Below the pieces are notes generated by a model that worked only from the letters and a program-made list of their open reading frames with translations, was not told the DNA's origin and searched no databases. The translations under genes were made by a program, and so were the position numbers. Shown here piece after piece: positions 10,884 to 19,995 of a DNA stretch of 37,734 nucleotides (position 1 is its first letter; each line of letters begins with the position of its first letter). Source of the DNA: Gracilaria vermiculophylla (Eukaryota > Rhodophyta > Florideophyceae > Gracilariales > Gracilariaceae); NCBI GenBank assembly GCA_019155205.2, contig JAHNZQ020000092.1:530131-567864 (forward strand), read 5' to 3'.

Positions 10884-13492
10884 TTTGCAAAGATAATCGA
10901 AAACGAATGTGAAGTCTCCAGCAGTCACTCAATCAATCGAGGAAGAAACAGGATGGAGGGACAAAAGAACAATATTGGATCGTAAGAGGAGGATGGATGG
11001 CGATGCAGTGGATGGTCAGGTATTTTACGTCGAACCAAATCGTAATCTATGGTTTGAGAGAGGAAAGGAGGCGCAATGGACAGCTGCGCTGTAGCGAAAC
11101 AAATAGGTAGCCCGATGATTCTTGTTTCACAACAAAGAAATCTGCCGCGATAGAGAGCAAATGCGAAGTTGCCGGCAACCGCATCTCCAATATTACACGT
11201 GTGAGAATATAGGTACAGCACGTTTGTGGGAGAGCTTAGAGTTGTAGTGACAGGACAGCATGCATGGCGTCAACTGAATTGGGCGCATCTGTTGGAACAC
11301 AGTGATGAACCAGGAGAACTTATTCTCATGGATTGCCAGGCGGGCATTCTCATTCGGTTCGCAATATGCCTCAGATGTGTTCCATATGTAGACTTTTTCG
11401 GGGTCAATTGCCCAACTGGTCGATGCGGAGGATCATTGTTAACCAGAGCTGTAATGTAGTGAAGGCTGATACAAACCGGCACTGAACATCTTTTCAGAAC
11501 TGAAATCGACATTCTGCCTTTGTCTGGAACAAAACAGAACGTTATTCCATCTGTGAATTCTGTACACATACTGCATGTACAGTCGAGATATAATCATTAG
11601 GAATGATTGTAGTGCTATGCTGGTGGTATTTAAGTACACATGCCGACACACACATGCCACTGTCATGCAACTTCAGCTTCCCTTCGTAAACCAAGCGGTG
11701 CGAATTTTCCGTCATTGCCACACAAAAATGAATGAATGATGGCATTCAAACCGTAATTCAGCTTTACTTGAATAAATGTCGTTATCAGAATCTTCATTTG
11801 AGCATGGTGTAAAAAAACTTCAATGCGTACTGTAGATGGTAAGAATCGTGGCTGACTGTGCAAGTACTGTTTTGTACGGTTCTCTGAAGTTTGGAACGTC
11901 TTTTCATATTAAGTGCAACCTCAAGAGCTCTCTGTTATGTTTGCGTCAACTCTTCATCATAGCCAGTAGCTTATGCTTTCGATTTTGATCAAAGCCATAT
12001 CCAATAAATAGCTCCCTGTTCGAAGGATATTATTATTATGCAAAAAAAAAATTACAAAGGCGAGACGCGATCCTCCAGAGATCGAGGATAAAAACTGGTC
12101 TGGTATCAGGCTAGAAATCTGGTGGCGATAGGCAACAGAACCACGATGGCCCTTTCTTTGATCTTTGTGATAGAAGTAACACAGAATCGTTTAGCAGAAT
12201 TGTAAAGCGAAGTCCCGCCAGCCTTTGCCCAGAGGATACAACACTTCTCAATGGCACAGTCTATTTATCTGTAAAGAGGTAATGTATGGGTCTTTGGTTC
12301 ATTGCAAGAGGCTCATAATCTGGTAATCTAGTTGAGGAAATCGCGGTGTTTTCCGATGAATGCAAGTATAAATATTGCTTGCAGAAGAATTCTTTTTTCT
12401 CAAGAAGATACACACAGATGATTGGCCTATGCACTTCTTCTTCATTACTGAATATTAAAGTAATAATGATGCAAGCTATGCTTGACTTACGAAACATCGT
12501 TTTTTAGTCGGACAAGAAGATGAGTGAAATTTATGAGTAATTTTCAAATCTTTGGACTTCGGGTTTGACGTGGAATCTGGCAGATAATTAGGACAACCAC
12601 TTTCACGAGTTGAGGTGTACAAAAGGAATGCATAGACAGTCTGTAAAGGCAGAAACTGGGAGTTAATAGTGGATGAATAAATGCGGCATTTTATGGCATG
12701 TCTGTCATTCATTTGGGCCAGAGATGTGATTATGTGATGCAGTCATAAGCGCAAAGATGACCACACGGAGCATTCATGGATAGAAATGATTGAGCAGCGA
12801 TTCTTCGTGCAACACAACTATCTTTGATTAGTATTGATGCCAAAACTTTTCCGCACATGTTTGTGTTCAATGTTCCAGCGCGAGAAGTGGTTCATCGTAG
12901 ATGGTCTCGACTGGGTCCGAAATATGTTTGCTCGACGTTCATGATCACGGCATAGGCATCAGTATTGCCCCGACGTCAGCATCGAGAGGACGCTGACACA
13001 GGTTTTAAGAGTAGAATTGCAAGCAAGTTTCTGAAATGCTGCCGCGAGGAACGCAGAAAGCTGTTTGAGTCTGCTAATGATGCGGTGGATGTGAAGATAA
13101 AACTGTTGTGATAAAGGCGGAATGGTGCTACATGTCATACACATGCGTTTGCAAGCCATATTATGGTGTTTGTGGCAACAATGGTTTTGAAGGCAAGGAG
13201 AGGTGTGCCCAAGTTTATGGTTTGGCAGGTTGGGTCAGTTTTTCAAAAGTTGTGCTTCACGGGGCTTGTGACGGGTAAGGCTGGTCGATTCTCGAATTGG
13301 GATGGCTTACGGAGGCTCCGTGGAAAACTGTCCAGCGTAGGAAAGCGGTGGAAGCACTGCGTGAGACAGACTTGGGGTTGAAAGTGAGTTGGGCAATAAT
13401 GGCATTTTGAGCAGGGATGTGATGGGCAACGATGTGCCACGGATAGCGTGTACAGTGGGCTTGAGGCACTGGCAGGTGCGGCGCAGAAATGT
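10884..13492. other. 2.6-kb intergenic stretch
   Basis: This holds the 5' flank of the decarboxylase gene and the 3' flank of the membrane-protein gene. Only short frames occur and none is recognisable. A run of nine or ten A lies near 12041-12051. Composition is AT-leaning up to about 13.1 kb and then becomes GC-rich over a few hundred bases, marking the left border of the GC-rich island. Confidence 0.4.
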
Positions 13493-15382
13493 TCATGATG
13501 CTGCAGAGCTGCCACCGCGCACTGCCAGCACCACGGTGAGAAGCACAACCTGCACAGCAAGCCCCCCAACAAAGCCCACGCACAGCGCGTGTACGCGACG
13601 CTTCCTCGCAAGCCGAGCCGGTTGCGCACAGCATTTCGTGCGACTCAGAACGAAGTAGCCCCACAGCGGCAACAGCACCAGCCCAAGCAAAGCGCCAATC
13701 ACCCCCCCCGAGCACAAATACGCCAGACGATCCGCGTTCGACAGCGCCTCGGATGGCTCCTCTTCCCCGCCACCATTATCGCCCCGCTCCACGTCGCGCC
13801 TGCGCGGCGGCAAGCCCAGTCCCGCGCGCTCCGCGCTCGGCAGTTGCGAGGGGTGCCCGGTGGGCGGCAGCGTGCGCCCACGCGATGAAGCTTGTCTTTC
13901 GCGAGAATCGCTGCTGCTAACGCCGTCATACGCCTCCGAGTCACTTCCGCTCTCCCACGCCGAAGGCCAGCCGCGCAACGTTTTTTGCGCTGATGCTGCT
14001 GCTTCACCGCTATGCTGCGAGCGCGCGCTGCGCGAGCGGCGCGAGCCCATGTCGCTCAACTGTGTGGCGAAGCCGCCCCCGCCGCCGCTGCCGCTGCCGC
14101 TGCCGCCGCGCCCATCGTCACGGGACCCATGTCTCCGTGGCTTGTTCTTGTGGCGGTCGCTCTGAGAGGCGTCGCTCATCCCCCACAAACCATCGGCTGG
14201 AGCTGCGTTTCCCCACCCGCCGCCATCACTATCATCGCGCCGGGAGCTATCCGCGACCGACGCATGGGCCCAACCATCGCCATCGGCGGCATCTCTCACA
14301 TCACTTGCCACTCGCTCAAATCTATCGTCACCCAACTCACTAGCCCACGCACCGCCGTCGCGCCCTTCACGCTGTAATCCATCCTCGCCCTTCCTACTGG
14401 CCGAGCCAGCGCCGCCCAAACCGCCATCGCTCTCCTCACGCTGCTTTCCGTCTGCCGACACAGCCCATCCAGCGCCGTCAGTGTCCCCTTCACCTCCCCC
14501 ACGCCGCCATCCACTCACCGACGCACTGTCCCGAGTGCGGCTGCCACCATTGCGCCCCCGGTCCGAAAAATCACCCGACCACCCTCTCAATCCACCGCGA
14601 CCATCACGAGACGCGCGTGGCCGCGACGAGCTCGGCGCCGACGACGGATCGTTCGAGCAGCCCCGCGTGCCCCGCGCGCTTCTCTCGCGCCTCTTCCGCG
14701 CAAGGGGTGACGTCGCCTCGCTGTCAGTGTCGTCGCCGCTGCCGCGCCCCTCGCGCTCGCGTTTGCGCCTTCGTTCGCGCTCGCGTTCGCGCTCGCGTCC
14801 ACCGCTGCCGCTGCGTTCGCGTCCGCGCTCGCGCTCACGCCCGCGGCGACGCGCGCGTCGCGGCGGCGATGCACTCGCACAGCGAGCGCTACGGCCCGCT
14901 CGCGAGCGGACGGGCGATGGAGTGCGCGCGCGGGAGACATCATGGCGTTGGCGGCCGTCGACGCTGCGCGCACGGCGATGGCGGCGACGGCGGCAACGGC
15001 GGCACTGGCAGCGGCGACGGGGGCGCTTGGCATCGTCGTTGTGCCCGCGCTTGCCATCGTCGCTGTGCCGGCACTTGGCATCGTCGTTGCTCGGCGGCAA
15101 CAAGGCGTGCGCGCTGCGCGCGCGACGCGCCCGACTGGATTGCAGGTCATGCGCGGCGGGCCGGGCGGGGGCGTGGAGCGAGCGTGTGCGGCGGTCGCGA
15201 CACGGGCGCGGGGGGGAGTGGTTGCGATGGGGTCGCGGCGGTTCGCAAACGGGGGGGGCTGCGGGATTCGGCGTCGGTGCGGACAAGGTGCGGCAACATC
15301 GGCTGCAACACGAGCTGCGCGAAGGATGGCGGCGACAGGGTGTGAAGCACAGTTCGACGACGCAGCAGTGTGGGGGCGTCAT
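13493..15382 (-). CDS. Arg/Ser/Gly-rich protein with two C-terminal membrane helices
   Basis: A minus-strand frame of 629 residues starts at ATG 15382-15380. I do not recognise the family. The first 130 residues are Cys/Arg/Pro-rich and may not all be coding. A central part holds Arg-Glu alternation (RERERGRERS, RERERERERR; about residues 180-215), then a long stretch rich in Gly, Asp, Ser and Trp with loosely repeated D-G-x-x-W-(A/G) units (about 290-400). The last 80 residues differ sharply: a hydrophobic segment at about 554-576 (GGVIGALLGLVLLPLWGYFV), a basic loop with CC, and a second hydrophobic segment at about 599-621. That end argues for a tail-anchored or double-spanning membrane protein with a large disordered cytosolic part. 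The opposite strand is also open over much of this region because of high GC. The membrane-like C-terminus is why I choose this strand. Confidence 0.55.
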   Translation of the reverse strand: MTPPHCCVVELCFTPCRRHPSRSSCCSRCCRTLSAPTPNPAAPPVCEPPRPHRNHSPPRPCRDRRTRSLHAPARPAAHDLQSSRARRARSAHALLPPSNDDAKCRHSDDGKRGHNDDAKRPRRRCQCRRCRRRRHRRARSVDGRQRHDVSRARTPSPVRSRAGRSARCASASPPRRARRRGRERERGRERSGSGGRERERERERRRKREREGRGSGDDTDSEATSPLARKRRERSARGTRGCSNDPSSAPSSSRPRASRDGRGGLRGWSGDFSDRGRNGGSRTRDSASVSGWRRGGGEGDTDGAGWAVSADGKQREESDGGLGGAGSASRKGEDGLQREGRDGGAWASELGDDRFERVASDVRDAADGDGWAHASVADSSRRDDSDGGGWGNAAPADGLWGMSDASQSDRHKNKPRRHGSRDDGRGGSGSGSGGGGGFATQLSDMGSRRSRSARSQHSGEAAASAQKTLRGWPSAWESGSDSEAYDGVSSSDSRERQASSRGRTLPPTGHPSQLPSAERAGLGLPPRRRDVERGDNGGGEEEPSEALSNADRLAYLCSGGVIGALLGLVLLPLWGYFVLSRTKCCAQPARLARKRRVHALCVGFVGGLAVQVVLLTVVLAVRGGSSAAS

Positions 15383-15675
15383 GTGGGCGCGGCGGTGAAT
15401 TGGGGTGGGATAGAGAGCGTGACGGCGGGCGACGGCGCGAACTTAAGGCGGAACGCGCATGGTGGACGACGGCGGGCGGGAGCGGGGGTGGCGGCGGAAC
15501 CGTGCGTGGGCGACGACGATAGTTTGGTGCAAGTTTTGGGTTTGCTGTTTGGCGAGCGTCACGCGCTGCACGACGTGGCCGTGGAAATCGCTCCGCAGCG
15601 ATGGCGCTCTCCCGATCAACGCTGCAGGCGCCGTCTGGGGGGTGGCAATGAAGCACTCGGAGGCGCGGCAGGGTC

Positions 15676-15970
15676 GTTGGGGCGAGATTCTTTGGCGGCG
15701 GCCCCTACGAGCTCGGAAGTGTCGTTGGCGTGAGCGCCTTTGGCGGTGTCCCCCGCGAGCCAGGCAGATCCTTTGGCGCGAGCGCCTGTCGCGGCGGCCC
15801 CCGCGAGCGCGACGGATTCGGTGGCGCGAGCGTTTTTCGCGGCTGCCCCCGGACGGTCGATAGAACCGTTACCGAGAGCACTTTTGTCGGCGGCGGCAGC
15901 CCAATGAGGCTCGACAGAGTCGTTGGCACGAACGTCTTTGACGACGGCGAAGCGCTTAGTGCGCTCGGCA
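15676..15970. repeat. Degenerate 48-bp tandem repeat, about six units
   Basis: A GGCG-x-GAGCG-type block recurs at 15727, 15775 and 15823, exactly 48 bp apart, with weaker copies before (15681) and after (about 15869 and 15920). Since 48 is a multiple of three, frames through the repeat stay open and give 16-residue protein repeats. On the minus strand an ATG-started frame of 132 codons (16103 to 15705) reads as K-x-L-x-P-x-x-L-S-x-x-x-G-x-P-x units, for example KTFVPTTLSSLIGLPP. It overlaps the end of the HisHF gene by 10 bp. Whether it is translated is unknown. The rest of 15383-16093 shows no other gene. Confidence 0.6.
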
Positions 15971-16093
15971 GAGATGTCAGCGCATGCGCCTTTGGCCGCG
16001 GACGAAGACGCGCCGCAACAGGTGGCGCTGGAGGCGGTGAGCTCCCATGTGTCCTTCGGCGGCGGTCGCGCCTTTCACACGACGAGATGCCCT

Positions 16094-17878
16094 CTACACG
16101 CATAGCGCGCCGCTCTCCCGTACGGCAGTGCCGTGCTCACGCATGTGCTCTTTGACCTCCCCAATACGCACCTCGCCGCGATGGAAGATGCCCGCCGCCA
16201 ACGCCGCCTCCACGTTCGTCTCGTCAAAGCACTCGGTAAAGTGCTCAACGCGCCCCGCGCCCGAGCTGGCAATCACCGGGATGCTCACCGCCTCCCGCAC
16301 CAGCTTCACCAGCTGCAGATCGTAGCCGCAGTTCTGCCCGTCCATGTCCATGCAATTCAGCAAGATCTCGCCCGCCCCCAGCTTTTCCACCGCCGTCACG
16401 AGTCGCACCACGTCTATCTCGCGCCCCTCCCGTCCGCCCTTCACCGTACACTGGTACCAACACATGCGTCCGTCCGCTAGACGCACCGTGTGGAACGGCG
16501 TATCACGCTCGCTCTGCACATAGACCCGTCGCGCGTCCACCGACACCACCACCGCCTGCGCCCCGTACACGTACGAAATGCGCTCAATGGACGACCCGCC
16601 GTCGCCGCCGTCACGCCAGAAGCGCTCCGCCGCGTACACTGCGTCGCTGCCGATGCTCACCTTGTCCGCGCCGGCGCGAAAATACATGGCGGCCACGTCC
16701 AGCGCCGAGTGGAACTTGCCGCTGCGATCCGTATAGTCGCGAATACCACCGCCAATGCACAGCGGCACAAACACCTCTCGCGATGTCCGTTCCAACACCT
16801 CTATCATGGGCGCCTCGCCCACGGGCTCGCCCCGGAACGACGTGATGTTGAGGAAGCAGATCTCATCGGCGCCCTCCTCAAAGTACCGTTTCGCTAGCTG
16901 CACGGGCTTGCCGAGATTGCGCACCTCGTTGCTTTCGCCAGCGCGCACGTCGTACTGATCGCCCTTGGTGACGACCAGGTCACCGTCGTCGTTCTCGCGC
17001 ACGTCGAGACACGCCACGACGCGTTTCGCCAAGCCGCCCTTGCGGCGCGCTGCCGCGGCCGCCGGCTGTGCCGCCGGCTGTGCCGCCGCGCGCGCGGCAC
17101 GACGCTCCGGATACAGGAAGTGGCGTAGCAGCCGAAGGCCCTCCGCGCCGGACTTTTCCGGGTGGAACTGGGTGGCGCACAAGCGGCCGCGCTCCAACAC
17201 GGACACGAAGCGCTCGCCGTGTTCGGTGACCCCGAGGCGCACGTGACGGTCCAACGCGGCTGCATCGCCCTCCAGCACGCGGAACGAGTGCACAAAGTAG
17301 TAACGCAGCGGCTGCTGATCGCGCAGCTCGGGGAGGAGCGACAGCGGGCGCGCGGCCGACACGGTGTTCCACCCAATGTGCGGCACGGCCAGGCCGTGCA
17401 TGTGCTCCGCGGAGAAGCGGCGCACGGAGCCGGGGAGCACGCCGAGCCCGGGGACGCCGGGCGATTCGTCGGAGCGCTCGAAGAGGGTATGCAGGCCGAG
17501 ACAGATGCCGAGGAAGGGGCGGTCGTCGGCCAGGTACGCGCGGAGCGGCTCGTCGAAGCGGCGCTCCCGCAGTTGGTGCATGGCGGCGCCGAACGAGCCC
17601 ACGCCCGGGAAGATGAGACGGTCCGCGTTCAGAATGTCTGCGGCGGAGGCGGCGACGCGGACGTCGGCGTCGAGCAGACGTAAGGCGTTGTGAAGTGATC
17701 GCACGTTGCCGGCGCCGTAATCGAGCACGGTGACGGACGGGCGCGCGCTGGCGCGCGGCGGGGGACGTGCGCGACGCGTGTTGCGGGCGGCGGCGACGCG
17801 GCGCGGCAGCAGCGGCGGCGGTGTGAGGAAGGCACGCGGTGGCGGCGAGGGCGGGGAAGACGGCGAGGGCGAGGGCAT
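16094..17878 (-). CDS. hisHF: Imidazole glycerol phosphate synthase, fused HisH-HisF, plastid-targeted
   Basis: This bifunctional enzyme of histidine synthesis has 594 residues. The glutaminase half releases ammonia from glutamine. The cyclase half uses it to turn PRFAR into imidazole glycerol phosphate and AICAR. The glutamine amidotransferase domain is at about residues 48-258: oxyanion-loop region PGVGSFG (91-97), catalytic Cys126 in GICLGLH, and His239 and Glu241 in FHPEKS. An Ala/Gln/Pro-rich linker (263-278) joins it to a (beta/alpha)8 HisF barrel (about 284-585) with Asp292 in ACLDVREND and Asp511 in [13 protein letters not shown], the two acid-base residues of HisF. The same fusion order is found in yeast HIS7 and plant enzymes. 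The first 45 residues are rich in Pro, Ser, Ala and Arg without acidic residues, as in a plastid transit peptide. It is divergent from the TPI gene, and no intron is apparent. Confidence 0.96.
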   Translation of the reverse strand: MPSPSPSSPPSPPPRAFLTPPPLLPRRVAAARNTRRARPPPRASARPSVTVLDYGAGNVRSLHNALRLLDADVRVAASAADILNADRLIFPGVGSFGAAMHQLRERRFDEPLRAYLADDRPFLGICLGLHTLFERSDESPGVPGLGVLPGSVRRFSAEHMHGLAVPHIGWNTVSAARPLSLLPELRDQQPLRYYFVHSFRVLEGDAAALDRHVRLGVTEHGERFVSVLERGRLCATQFHPEKSGAEGLRLLRHFLYPERRAARAAAQPAAQPAAAAARRKGGLAKRVVACLDVRENDDGDLVVTKGDQYDVRAGESNEVRNLGKPVQLAKRYFEEGADEICFLNITSFRGEPVGEAPMIEVLERTSREVFVPLCIGGGIRDYTDRSGKFHSALDVAAMYFRAGADKVSIGSDAVYAAERFWRDGGDGGSSIERISYVYGAQAVVVSVDARRVYVQSERDTPFHTVRLADGRMCWYQCTVKGGREGREIDVVRLVTAVEKLGAGEILLNCMDMDGQNCGYDLQLVKLVREAVSIPVIASSGAGRVEHFTECFDETNVEAALAAGIFHRGEVRIGEVKEHMREHGTAVRESGALCV

Positions 17879-18148
17879 CGTGAATTGTGGTGGCGGGGCG
17901 CGGCGGCAGATGCGGCAGAGGGAACGGGAGAGCCGAAGGTGGCGGCGAGGGCGACGTCAGTGGGCTGTGGGCGCAGCATCAGTCGCCGACCGCTCCACGT
18001 CGTCCACGCCGCGGCAAGCGCAGCTCGCAGCAGCGGCACTGCTGCACCAGCGCCGTCCATTTCGTCGAGCACCAACCGCAGCTTTCCCTCCGTCCCAGCT
18101 CACCGCCGCCATTGCCATCGCCGCCACTGCCCCCCTCCCTTTCCCGCC
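17879..18148. promoter_or_regulatory. Probable bidirectional promoter, HisHF / TPI
   Basis: Only 270 bp separate the HisHF start codon (minus) and the chosen TPI start codon (plus), so both transcripts must start within or near this GC-rich interval. No TATA box is visible. The TPI frame is open back to 17885 without a stop, but that upstream part has no transit-peptide or enzyme character and is taken as 5' leader. Confidence 0.5.
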
Positions 18149-19078
18149 ATGTCGCCGCCCGCCTTCGTCACCTCCGCCGCATCGGCTCTGACGCCCGGTC
18201 TGTCCCACATCGCCGGCCCGCATGCGCTCCCCACCCGCTTGCGCCCCGCCCCCACCGCTGTGCCGCCCGCGCCGCGCCGCGCGCGGCTGCGCATGAGCGC
18301 CGCGCGCAAGTTCTTCGTGGGCGGCAACTGGAAGTGCAACCTTAACAAGGCCACCATTTCCCAGCTGATCACCGCCTTCAACGACGCCCCTGCGCTTGAC
18401 GCCGACAATGTCGAGGTCGTGGTCGCCCCCCCCGCCCCCTATCTCGACTGCACACGCCAGACGCTGCGCCCCGACTTTGCCACCTGCGCGCAGAACGCGT
18501 GGTTGTCCGCCGGTGGTGCCTTCACCGGCGAGATCGACGCCGCCATGGTCAAGGACGTCGGTGCCGAGTGGGTCATTCTCGGGCACTCGGAGCGTCGTCA
18601 CATCCCGCAGTTGCGCGAATCCGACCAAACCATCGCGTCAAAGGCGGCGTACGCGCTGCAAACCGCCTCGCTGGGCGTCATTTACTGCATCGGAGAGCTG
18701 CTGGACGAGCGCGAGAGGGGCGACACCATCGCTGTGTGTCAGCGTCAGATGCAGGCGTTGAACGAGGCCATCTCGGACTGGAGTCGCGTTGTTATTGCTT
18801 ATGAGCCGGTTTGGGCTATCGGCACGGGCAAGGTCGCCACCCCGGAGCAGGCAGAGGAAGTGCACAAGTCATTGCGCGCGTGGATGGTGGACAACGTTTC
18901 ACCGCAAGTGGCGGAAAGCACCAGAATTCTTTACGGCGGCAGTGTGTCGCCAGCCAACTGTCTGCAGCTGGCCAAGCAGCCCAACATTGATGGCTTCTTG
19001 GTTGGCGGCGCCAGTATGAAGCCCACTTTCATGGAGATTGTTGACTCGTACAAGGCTACCTTGGCGGGCGCTGTTTAA
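18149..19078 (+). CDS. TPI: Triosephosphate isomerase, probably plastid-targeted
   Basis: The enzyme interconverts dihydroxyacetone phosphate and glyceraldehyde 3-phosphate in the Calvin cycle or glycolysis. The protein has 309 residues: a 48-residue Ala/Pro/Arg/Ser-rich N-terminal extension without acidic residues, then a complete (beta/alpha)8 barrel of about 260. The active site is intact: Lys62 in GGNWKCN, His146 in ILGHSERR and Glu219 in [12 protein letters not shown], with the flexible loop 6 following. YGGSVSPAN (262-270) and the phosphate-binding FLVGGAS (283-289) are also present. I chose ATG 18149 because it gives a typical plastid-transit start ([14 protein letters not shown]). An in-frame Met at residue 49 (MSAARKFF) could give a cytosolic form from a shorter transcript. 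The plastid assignment is inferred from the extension alone. Confidence 0.95.
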   Translation: MSPPAFVTSAASALTPGLSHIAGPHALPTRLRPAPTAVPPAPRRARLRMSAARKFFVGGNWKCNLNKATISQLITAFNDAPALDADNVEVVVAPPAPYLDCTRQTLRPDFATCAQNAWLSAGGAFTGEIDAAMVKDVGAEWVILGHSERRHIPQLRESDQTIASKAAYALQTASLGVIYCIGELLDERERGDTIAVCQRQMQALNEAISDWSRVVIAYEPVWAIGTGKVATPEQAEEVHKSLRAWMVDNVSPQVAESTRILYGGSVSPANCLQLAKQPNIDGFLVGGASMKPTFMEIVDSYKATLAGAV

Positions 19079-19270
19079 GTTGCATAGCCTACTAGACAGA
19101 CTGATTGCTTTCTTGTTTGCGCTTTTTTGGGCTGTTGACAATCATGGTGCGCACGTCTGCGGTAAAAACTCTCTCAGACATGGTATGGCACCACATGAGC
19201 TGGCCGCTCACTCATCGTGCGCCTTCGTCACTGCTTTGCTGATGGCGTCGTGCGGAGGGGCCGCTACGCG

Positions 19271-19744
19271 CTACGTGGTCATGGGCCTGATTTCGTCGTC
19301 GGCGGAGGCCGCGGAGGCGGCGAGCCCCGGGCGTATGTACAACACGTTGTTGCAGCGGATGAGAATCTCGCCGAGCTCGCCGTCCATAGCGCCATCCACC
19401 CATTCCTCGGTATTTTCGAGTTGAATGTTCATGTAGTTGTCCACGGACTTGAGGTAGCCTTTGCACACACGCACACATGACCCGTCGGAGCAAAGACAGG
19501 TCAGAACTGAAGTGTAACGCGCGGAGGGCAAAGGGGGCGGCCAGTGTACGTACCTCTGTATTCCATGCCCCATTTGAGCTTGACAATCACCGGCTTCCCG
19601 GTGAGGGAGAGCAGGAAAGGCTTGGGGTTGATGTGCGTCGATTTGGTTGCCTGCCGGGGCGGAAAACGAGATTAAGAGGGGGATCTGTCAGTGCGGGCCT
19701 GTCATGAGCAAGGGGACAGCGCGGTTGCCTCTGATACTCACCAT
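19271..19744 (-). CDS. SNRPF: Small nuclear ribonucleoprotein Sm F, three exons
   Basis: Sm F is part of the seven-membered Sm ring on U1, U2, U4 and U5 snRNAs in the nucleus. Spliced as complement(19271..19458, 19554..19650, 19742..19744), the gene encodes 95 residues, the family's normal size. The Sm1 part, [20 protein letters not shown] then [16 protein letters not shown], crosses the second splice junction within the Gly codon. Sm2 is [12 protein letters not shown], and the short tail is Ala/Ser- and Asp/Glu-containing. Intron 1 (19741-19651, 91 bp) runs GTGAGT to GGCAG, and intron 2 (19553-19459, 95 bp) GTACGT to AAAG. Both contain a CTGAC branch-point-like word. The first coding exon contributes only the ATG, which sits directly before the donor site. 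A competing donor (GTAAGT) overlaps that ATG at 19750-19745, so the 5' end is the least certain part. Confidence 0.88.
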
Positions 19745-19995
19745 ACTTACGCCAGGAAAGGGGAAGCCGGGTCGAGTGGCACCCTTCAACGCATACACAA
19801 GTTTGGCGGCGATGTGGTCGACGAAGCGGACGCGCGGCCAGTGGAGAAGGCGCATGGAGCACAAGTGGGCGCCCAGATCCGCCACTACAGTGGCTACGGT
19901 AGCCGTGTGAAACCTTTCAAACGGGGGCTTTTTGAAGTCAAGTCGCCACTGCTCGCCACCAGCCCCATGCGCGCGTCATTTGCGAGCAGCGCATC
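19745..19995. promoter_or_regulatory. Probable bidirectional promoter, Sm F / 559-residue protein
   Basis: The Sm F start codon (minus) and the next gene's start codon (plus) are 251 bp apart with no other gene between. The interval must hold both 5' leaders. No TATA box or known operator is visible. Confidence 0.4.

Noticed and set aside
14481..15398. A plus-strand 305-codon frame rich in Arg-Ser
   Set aside because: It is the mirror image of the charged repeat region of the minus-strand gene. It lacks any folded or membrane-like segment, whereas the minus strand ends in two convincing hydrophobic helices.
15730..16155. A plus-strand 141-codon frame through the 48-bp repeat
   Set aside because: It has no ATG at its start (GTG), and all frames through a repeat of 48 bp tend to be open.
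17885..18148. An N-terminal extension of 88 residues on TPI
   Set aside because: It is open only because of GC content. It would overlap the shared promoter with HisHF, and the ATG at 18149 already gives a typical transit peptide.
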